DNA of 64,000 nt. It comes from Marmoricola sp. URHB0036 (GTDB lineage Bacteria; Actinomycetota; Actinomycetes; Propionibacteriales; Nocardioidaceae). How positions within the stretch are numbered: position 1 is the first letter of the stretch; each line of letters opens with the position of its first letter. The DNA lies in assembly GCF_000426045.1 (NCBI RefSeq), contig NZ_AUEP01000020.1, positions 1 through 64,000 on the forward strand, read 5' to 3'. Both the position numbers and the translations under genes were made by a program. This document shows positions 59,539 through 64,000 of the stretch, piece by piece. The notes beneath the pieces are model-generated. The model worked only from the letters and a program-made list of their open reading frames with translations, was not told where the DNA came from and did not search any database.

Positions 59539-60861
59539 TCAGGCGATGAAGTGGACGCCGGAGAAGCGGCTCCGCCATCGCGTGACGTCGGTGGCGACAC
59601 GTGCGAGGTCCGCGCCGGTGGCCAACGCGTCAGCGATGAGGCCCGCGAGCTCGTCCATGTCGTTCGGCTCCATGCCCAGCCGGACCAGCTCGGGGGTTCC
59701 GATGCGCAGTCCGTTGACGTCGTCGTCGACGGCTTCGGTCGGGAGTCCGATGCCGCAAGCCAGCAGGTTGGCCTGACGTAGGCGCTTCGCGGCGTGCTGG
59801 CCACCACCCCACTGGTGCGCCGCCAGGGCGAACTGGTGGGAGCGGGTGGGACCGTCGTGGCCCTGGAACACCGACAGCCCTCGCTGTTCCAGGTGGGTCG
59901 CGAGCTCTGCGGCCGTCTCGACCATGGTGGCGGCGTACTCCTTGCCGACTGCCTTCCAGTCGAGCATGGTCACGGCCAGGGCCGCTGCTTTGCCGGCGTC
60001 GAAGTTCGCGGTCAGCCCGGGATAGGCGATGGCGTCGAGACGTTGGGCGATCTCCGGCTCGTTGGTGACGATCAGGCCGCCCGGAGGGCCGCCGAGACTC
60101 TTGTAGGTGCTCATGGTCATCAGGTGCGCGCCCTGCTCGAGCGGGTTGGGCCAGGCTCCTCCGGCGATCAAGCCGCACAGGTGGGCGGCGTCGAAGAGCA
60201 GGACGGCTCCGACCTCGTCAGCGATCTCGCGAAGGGTGGCGACCGGGTGGGGGTAGAGGTTGATGCTGGCCCCGATGGTGATGACCTTCGGACGACGCTC
60301 GTGGGCCAGCGCGCGCAGGGCCTCCACGTCCACGGTGAACCGGTCGGCATCCACCGGTGCGGGGATCGTGTTCAGCCGGTACATCCCGGCGGAACCGCCG
60401 GCATGGTGGGTGACGTGGCCCCCGATGCTGGGGGGTGGGGCGATGATCGTGTCGCCCGGCTCGCAGGTCGCCATGAAGGCGTACAGGTTGGCGATCGCCC
60501 CCGAGGGCACCCGGATCTCGGCGTACCGCGCATCGAACACCTCGGCTGCGAGCTCGGCGGCGATGACCTCGATCTGCTCGATGGCTTCCAGGCCCATCTC
60601 GTACTTGTCCCCGGGGTAGCCCAGGGACGGCCGCGACCCGAGCCCGGCCGACAGCATCGCCTCGGCGCGAGGGTTCATGATGTTCGTCGCCGGGTTGAGG
60701 TTGATGCAGTCCCGGTCGTGTATCTGTCGGTTCTGCTCGACCAGCCGGACCAGCTCGGCGAGCAGATCGGGACCTGAAGCGTCTGCGGTGGCGGCGGCGA
60801 GGGAGCCGACGTACGCCGCGCTGTGGTCGGGGAGCCAGGGCCGAGGCGCCAGTGCCGTCAT
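59539..60861 (-). CDS. PLP-dependent enzyme of the serine hydroxymethyltransferase-like group
   Basis: A 440-aa fold-type I PLP enzyme resembling GlyA. NLNPATNIMNPRAEAMLSAG, LGSRPSLGYPGDKYEMGLEA, GAIANLYAFMATCEPGDTII, VLLFDAAHLCGLIAGGAWPN and the Lys region LMTMSTYKSLGGPPGGLIVT match SHMT, with the PLP-lysine in TYKS. The C-terminal portion and active-site details differ from housekeeping GlyA, so an aldolase or other amino-acid role is possible. ATG 60861 (MTALAPRPWLPDHS) is chosen over a start 19 codons upstream that would lie in the LysR promoter region. Divergent LysR gene is the likely regulator. Confidence 0.8.
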   Translation of the reverse strand: MTALAPRPWLPDHSAAYVGSLAAATADASGPDLLAELVRLVEQNRQIHDRDCINLNPATNIMNPRAEAMLSAGLGSRPSLGYPGDKYEMGLEAIEQIEVIAAELAAEVFDARYAEIRVPSGAIANLYAFMATCEPGDTIIAPPPSIGGHVTHHAGGSAGMYRLNTIPAPVDADRFTVDVEALRALAHERRPKVITIGASINLYPHPVATLREIADEVGAVLLFDAAHLCGLIAGGAWPNPLEQGAHLMTMSTYKSLGGPPGGLIVTNEPEIAQRLDAIAYPGLTANFDAGKAAALAVTMLDWKAVGKEYAATMVETAAELATHLEQRGLSVFQGHDGPTRSHQFALAAHQWGGGQHAAKRLRQANLLACGIGLPTEAVDDDVNGLRIGTPELVRLGMEPNDMDELAGLIADALATGADLARVATDVTRWRSRFSGVHFIA

Positions 60862-60922
60862 GCGCCCATCGTCCACGGCTCCGACTGGTAAGGACAAGAA
60901 CGGATTCATGCGCGGCACTGGT

Positions 60923-60928
60923 TAGTGT
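60923..60928 (+). promoter_or_regulatory. -10 hexamer TAGTGT for the leaderless LysR gene
   Basis: TAGTGT is six bases before ATG 60935 with no ribosome site, again the leaderless spacing. The 73-base gap to the divergent PLP-enzyme start must also hold that promoter and any LysR site. Confidence 0.55.
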
Positions 60929-60934
60929 TGCTAC

Positions 60935-61849
60935 ATGTTCGACCTCTCCCGGCTGGCCTTCCTCCACGCCGTGCATCTGCACGGTTCGGTCGGCGCGGCA
61001 GCGCGCGAGCTCGGTTACACCTCCTCGGCCGTCAGCCAGCAGATCGGCAAGCTCGAGCGCGAAGCGGGCGTGACGCTGCTGGAACCTGCCGGACGCGGGG
61101 TGGTGCTCACCGACGCGGCGCTGGTCCTGGTCGACGCGGCGGTCTCCATCGAGTCGGCACGGGAGGTCGCCCGAGGTCAGCTCGAGGAGCTCGCGGGAGG
61201 GCTCACCGGGACCCTGCGTCTCGCGTGCTTCCCCTCGGCCATCCGGGGGGTGGCGGCGCCGGCGCTCGGAGCCCTGACCGAAGCAGCGCCGGCGCTGCGG
61301 ATCCAGCTCAGGGAGCTGGCTCCCGAGCCCGGGCTGGAGGCCGTGTCCGCCGGCGGCGCGGACGTGGCGCTCGTCCACGACTGGGTGCACGACCGGATCA
61401 CGTTCGCCGCGGGTCTCGAGACGGTGCACCTGGCCGACGACCCGGTCGACCTCGTCGTCCCGACTGCCCATCGGCTGGCCGGGCGGAGATCCGTCGATCT
61501 CTCCGAGGCCGTCGGCGACGTGTGGGTCACCGACGTCTCGGACAGCATCTGCACCCGCTGGATCATCGACATGCTGAAGGGCGCCACCACGAACCCGCGC
61601 GTGGACTTCCGAGCGGAGGAGTACGCCTCCCAGGTCGAGCTGGTGGCGGCCGGCCTCTGCGTGGGCGTGCTGCCACGGTTGGGTCGTCCCGCCCTGCCCG
61701 ACACCGTCCGGGTGGTCCCGTTGCGTGGCGAGGTCCCCACGCGACGGTTCGTAGCCGTCTACCGCAAGGCCACGTCTCGTAGACCCGCGATCAAGCGACT
61801 CCTCCAGGCGCTGCAGGACGAGATCCGACCGGCGCCCAGCGGAGCGTAG
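60935..61849 (+). CDS. LysR-family transcriptional regulator
   Basis: A 304-aa regulator. The N-terminal helix-turn-helix is FLHAVHLHGSVGAAARELGY, TSSAVSQQIGKLEREAGVTL then LEPAGRGVVLTDAA. The effector domain contains GTLRLACFPSAIRGVAAPAL, VDLVVPTAHRLAGRRSVDLS and ELVAAGLCVGVLPRLGRPAL. It is divergent from the SHMT-like enzyme, the classical LysR layout, so it most likely controls that gene in response to its substrate or product. Confidence 0.9.
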   Translation: MFDLSRLAFLHAVHLHGSVGAAARELGYTSSAVSQQIGKLEREAGVTLLEPAGRGVVLTDAALVLVDAAVSIESAREVARGQLEELAGGLTGTLRLACFPSAIRGVAAPALGALTEAAPALRIQLRELAPEPGLEAVSAGGADVALVHDWVHDRITFAAGLETVHLADDPVDLVVPTAHRLAGRRSVDLSEAVGDVWVTDVSDSICTRWIIDMLKGATTNPRVDFRAEEYASQVELVAAGLCVGVLPRLGRPALPDTVRVVPLRGEVPTRRFVAVYRKATSRRPAIKRLLQALQDEIRPAPSGA

Positions 61850-61916
61850 GGCTGCCTGCGGGCGAATCTCTCCAGCGTGGCGTAGGCCGAGCCGCATCCT
61901 TGCGGACCGCGACAAG

Positions 61917-62273
61917 ATGATCGACATGCAGAGCGCGCGGGATCGACTCGGGACCCAGAAGGCGCAGGCACTCCAACGCCTGGCGGACCTGACTCGCGAC
62001 TTCGAGGCCGTGGTGGCGGCCTCGCGGGACACCAACGCGGATGACGAGCACGACCCCGAGGGGGCAACCATCGCCTTCGAGCGGTCGCAGATCGAAGCCC
62101 TGGCCAGGCAGGCGGAGCATCATCTCGAGGAGATCGACGCCGCCTTGAAGAGATTGGATGCTGGCACCTACGGGACCTGCGAAGTCTGCGGGAACCCGAT
62201 CAGCGCGGCACGGCTGGAAGCCAGGCCCACGGCACGAGTCTGCATCGTGTGCGCCGCATCGGCACGAACGTGA
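61917..62273 (+). CDS. TraR/DksA-family zinc-finger protein
   Basis: A 118-aa protein with a coiled-coil N-terminal half (RDRLGTQKAQALQRLADLTR, RSQIEALARQAEHHLEEIDA) and a C-terminal zinc finger YGTCEVCGNPISAARLEARP followed by ARVCIVCAASART, giving four cysteines in C-x2-C ... C-x2-C. DksA-type proteins bind RNA polymerase's secondary channel; the actinobacterial short forms have little known function. ATG 61917 or ATG 61926 may be used. The nitronate monooxygenase-like gene begins 16 bases after its stop. Confidence 0.88.
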   Translation: MIDMQSARDRLGTQKAQALQRLADLTRDFEAVVAASRDTNADDEHDPEGATIAFERSQIEALARQAEHHLEEIDAALKRLDAGTYGTCEVCGNPISAARLEARPTARVCIVCAASART

Positions 62274-62289
62274 GGAGGTGGCGACGGTG

Positions 62290-63297
62290 ATGGACCTGCG
62301 TGAACTCCCCCTACCTGTCATCGGCGCACCCATGGCCGGTGGCCCCTCCACCGCTGCGCTCGCCGCTGCCGTCTCCGACGCCGGCGGGCTCGGATTCCTG
62401 GCCGCCGGCTACAAGAACGCGGACGCAGTGGCGTCCGAGGTGGCGGCCGTCAGGGCGTCCTCGAGCGCACCGTTGGGCGTCAACCTGTTCGTGGTCGAGC
62501 CCTACCAGCCCGACCCGGCGAAGGTCGACGCGTACCGCCGTACGTTGGAACCGGAGGCTGCTCGCTTCGGCGTCGCGCTGGGTGAAGCGCGCTGGGACGA
62601 CGACCACTGGCAAGCCAAGGTCGACCTGGTGCTCGACCTGCGGCCGGACGTGGTCTCGTTCACGTTCGGATGTCCGAGCGCTGGGGTGCTGCGTCAGCTG
62701 ACCAGGCGCGGGTTGCTGACGATGGTCACCGTCACCTCCGTGGCCGAAGCCCGGGTGGCCGTCGACCGAGGCGCCGCTTCACTGACGGTCCAGGGTCCGG
62801 ACGCGGGCGGCCACCGAGGCACGTGGGACCTCGAAGCGCCTCCGGGCACGACACCCTTGCTCGACCTCGTGTCCGCCGTGCTGGCGGTGGTCGACGTGCC
62901 GGTGGCCGCCGGGGGCGGCATCCACGACGCAGCGGGGCTGGAGTTGCTGAGGGACGCAGGTGCAGCCGCAGCGCAGGTCGGGACGGCGTACCTCCTCGCG
63001 GAGGAGGCGGGAACCAACCCCACCCACCGAGCCGCACTGGCGGACTCGAACTTCGCCGAGACCGCCGTCACCCGGGCCTACACCGGCCGCTGGGCACGCG
63101 GCCTGGCCAACCGGTTCATCGCTGCACACACCGACGCCCCCGCGGGCTATCCGCACCTGCACCACCTGACGTCCCCGCTTCGGCAAGCCGCTGCTGCCGC
63201 CGGCGATGCGAGGGTCGCCCACATGTGGGCGGGGACCGGCCACGTGCACACCCGGCCGGCCACAACTGCGGACATCACCCGTTCACTCGCGCCCTAG
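62290..63297 (+). CDS. Nitronate monooxygenase-like FMN enzyme
   Basis: A 335-aa FMN-binding TIM barrel of the NMO/2-nitropropane dioxygenase family. PVIGAPMAGGPSTAALAAAV, GLGFLAAGYKNADAVASEVA, VVSFTFGCPSAGVLRQLTRR, LTVQGPDAGGHRGTW, VPVAAGGGIHDAAGLELLRD and GAAAAQVGTAYLLAEEAGTN are all standard for the family, including the GGHRG flavin loop. ATG 62290 has AGGAGG about ten bases upstream; an in-frame GTG immediately precedes it. It likely detoxifies propionate-3-nitronate or related nitronates. Confidence 0.9.
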   Translation: MDLRELPLPVIGAPMAGGPSTAALAAAVSDAGGLGFLAAGYKNADAVASEVAAVRASSSAPLGVNLFVVEPYQPDPAKVDAYRRTLEPEAARFGVALGEARWDDDHWQAKVDLVLDLRPDVVSFTFGCPSAGVLRQLTRRGLLTMVTVTSVAEARVAVDRGAASLTVQGPDAGGHRGTWDLEAPPGTTPLLDLVSAVLAVVDVPVAAGGGIHDAAGLELLRDAGAAAAQVGTAYLLAEEAGTNPTHRAALADSNFAETAVTRAYTGRWARGLANRFIAAHTDAPAGYPHLHHLTSPLRQAAAAAGDARVAHMWAGTGHVHTRPATTADITRSLAP

Positions 63298-63414
63298 GGC
63301 GGGCTGTCCGCTGGGAGCGTGAACGTGTCTGAGAGACGCGAGCCGGACCCCGGGTCGAGGCCGCAGGATCGAGGGGTCCAGCAATCTCATCGCTTCGACG
63401 TCCAGGAGCTCGCC

Positions 63415-63714
63415 GTGTTCATCGCCATCCTCGACCTGCGCACCGCCCCCGCCGACAGGCCTGCCGCACTCGCCCAGCTCGACAGCGAGCGTGAGGAGAT
63501 CCGCGCCATGCCGGGCAACCTCGACTTCCGGGTGTACGCCGCTCGCGACGACGAGGAAGCCGTCACGGTCGTCCACGAATGGGCCGACGAGCCGTCGTTC
63601 GCCGGCTACCTCTCATCTGATGCGTTCACCCGCTCGGGCGCGGTGCTCCGCCCGTTGATGACCTCCGCGCCGGTGAGTCGGCGATTCGAGGCGGCTCTTG
63701 TCGAGACGGTCTGA
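63415..63714 (+). CDS. Antibiotic biosynthesis monooxygenase (ABM)-like protein
   Basis: A 99-aa ferredoxin-fold protein. VFIAILDLRTAPADRPAALA, LDSEREEIRAMPGNLDFRVY, AARDDEEAVTVVHEWADEPS and FAGYLSSDAFTRSGAVL follow the ABM pattern of strand-helix-strand with a final W-x-D segment. I chose GTG 63415 because AGGAG lies six bases upstream and it gives the usual family length; the frame is open about 32 codons further upstream without family-like sequence. Role unknown. Confidence 0.78.
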   Translation: MFIAILDLRTAPADRPAALAQLDSEREEIRAMPGNLDFRVYAARDDEEAVTVVHEWADEPSFAGYLSSDAFTRSGAVLRPLMTSAPVSRRFEAALVETV

Positions 63715-63755
63715 GCCCTCAGCCCGCTCTAGGGTGAACAGGTGCGAGGCAGTCG

Positions 63756-64000
63756 ATGACCCGCGAGGCGTTCGCGTTCGCGCGGGACTTCGACGCGGCC
63801 CCACCGTCCGAGCTCTGCGTCGACCGGCACTACCTGCTCTGCGCCTCCCAGGGCGCGCTACGTCTCGAGGCGCACGGCAAGTCCTGGCTGCTGCCTCCCG
63901 CCCGCGCCGCACTCATCTCGGCCGGGGAACCCATCCAGGTCGCCATCCCTCAACCCGTGACGACGTCCTCGGTCCTGTTCGACACCCGCTTCGCTCCCGC
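63756..64000 (+). CDS. AraC-like regulator, N-terminal part only (cut by window)
   Basis: Starts at ATG 63756 with GAGG six bases upstream and runs off the window after 81 codons. CVDRHYLLCASQGALRLEAH, GKSWLLPPARAALISAGEPI and QVAIPQPVTTSSVLFDTRF resemble the cupin-type sensor at the N-terminus of many AraC-family regulators; the helix-turn-helix would lie beyond the edge. A -10 TAGGGT (63730-63735) sits six bases before a GTG that opens a five-codon frame whose TGA overlaps this ATG. Confidence 0.65.
   Translation, partial: MTREAFAFARDFDAAPPSELCVDRHYLLCASQGALRLEAHGKSWLLPPARAALISAGEPIQVAIPQPVTTSSVLFDTRFAP

Noticed and set aside
63742-63759. Five-codon leaderless frame before the AraC-like gene
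   Set aside because: The -10 spacing and ATGA overlap are neat, but five codons are too short to support as a gene; noted only under the AraC-like entry.
1-64000. tRNA genes, rRNA genes, CRISPR arrays, insertion sequences
   Set aside because: None was found on reading both strands; the repeats present are short palindromes without transposase genes.

Overview
The window is about 64 kb of very GC-rich DNA with strong G/C third-position bias. It has GTG starts, GTGA/ATGA overlaps, many -10 hexamers 6-8 nt ahead of a start codon (leaderless transcripts), ANTAR-domain proteins, a RipA-like NlpC/P60 protein and DUF2342 and Rv2258c-like families. Together these point to a chromosome of a high-GC actinobacterium, most likely a Nocardioides-type organism (inference). 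I saw no tRNA, rRNA, CRISPR, transposase or phage genes.

Layout. 1-6.3 kb: housekeeping (hpt, tilS, a DUF2342 metalloprotease, dacB, ppa), with a flavin oxidoreductase sitting between tilS and hpt. 6.3-13 kb: a methyltransferase with a probable one-base frameshift, an acyl-CoA oxidase-like protein, a secreted NlpC/P60 peptidase with a paired palindromic operator, a glycogen-debranching-like catalytic domain and a PAP2 membrane protein. 13-16.8 kb: a thiamine-type ABC importer (binding protein, double permease, ATPase) under a clear TPP riboswitch. 16.9-22 kb: a large AAA-type signalling ATPase followed by an ABM/SnoaL fusion and a methyltransferase, then a homocysteine methyltransferase. 22.9-25.9 kb: a coupled SDR / DapB-like / metallo-hydrolase operon with a KstR-like operator over its -10. 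26-28.7 kb: a soluble histidine kinase with a leaderless mini-ORF, divergent from a GAF/ANTAR pair. 28.9-34 kb: a LacI-type regulator divergent from a quinate/shikimate-type operon (MFS transporter, shikimate dehydrogenase, QsuB-like fusion). 34-37 kb: small membrane stress-type proteins, an MFS transporter and a lone receiver. 37-39.8 kb: ChrA divergent from an ArsR-arsenate reductase fusion. 39.9-46.7 kb: an OmpR-type two-component pair, a small membrane-protein operon and a 929-aa MalT/LAL-type LuxR regulator.

46.9-59.5 kb is the most unusual part: five co-directional, tightly packed genes (278, 702, 1094, 1537 and 586 aa) with no enzymatic motif, signal peptide or membrane anchor that I recognise. 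One carries the DUF6603 signature region. They are divergent from the leaderless LAL regulator, and the shared intergenic region has a good promoter and a spaced inverted repeat. I treat this as the leading candidate for an undescribed system. 59.5-64 kb: a PLP enzyme divergent from a LysR regulator, a DksA/TraR-like zinc protein, a nitronate monooxygenase-like protein, a small ABM protein and the start of an AraC-like regulator.

Two copies of a composite palindromic repeat (6376-6442 and 25935-26022) sit in the same orientation just after the stop codons of minus-strand genes.
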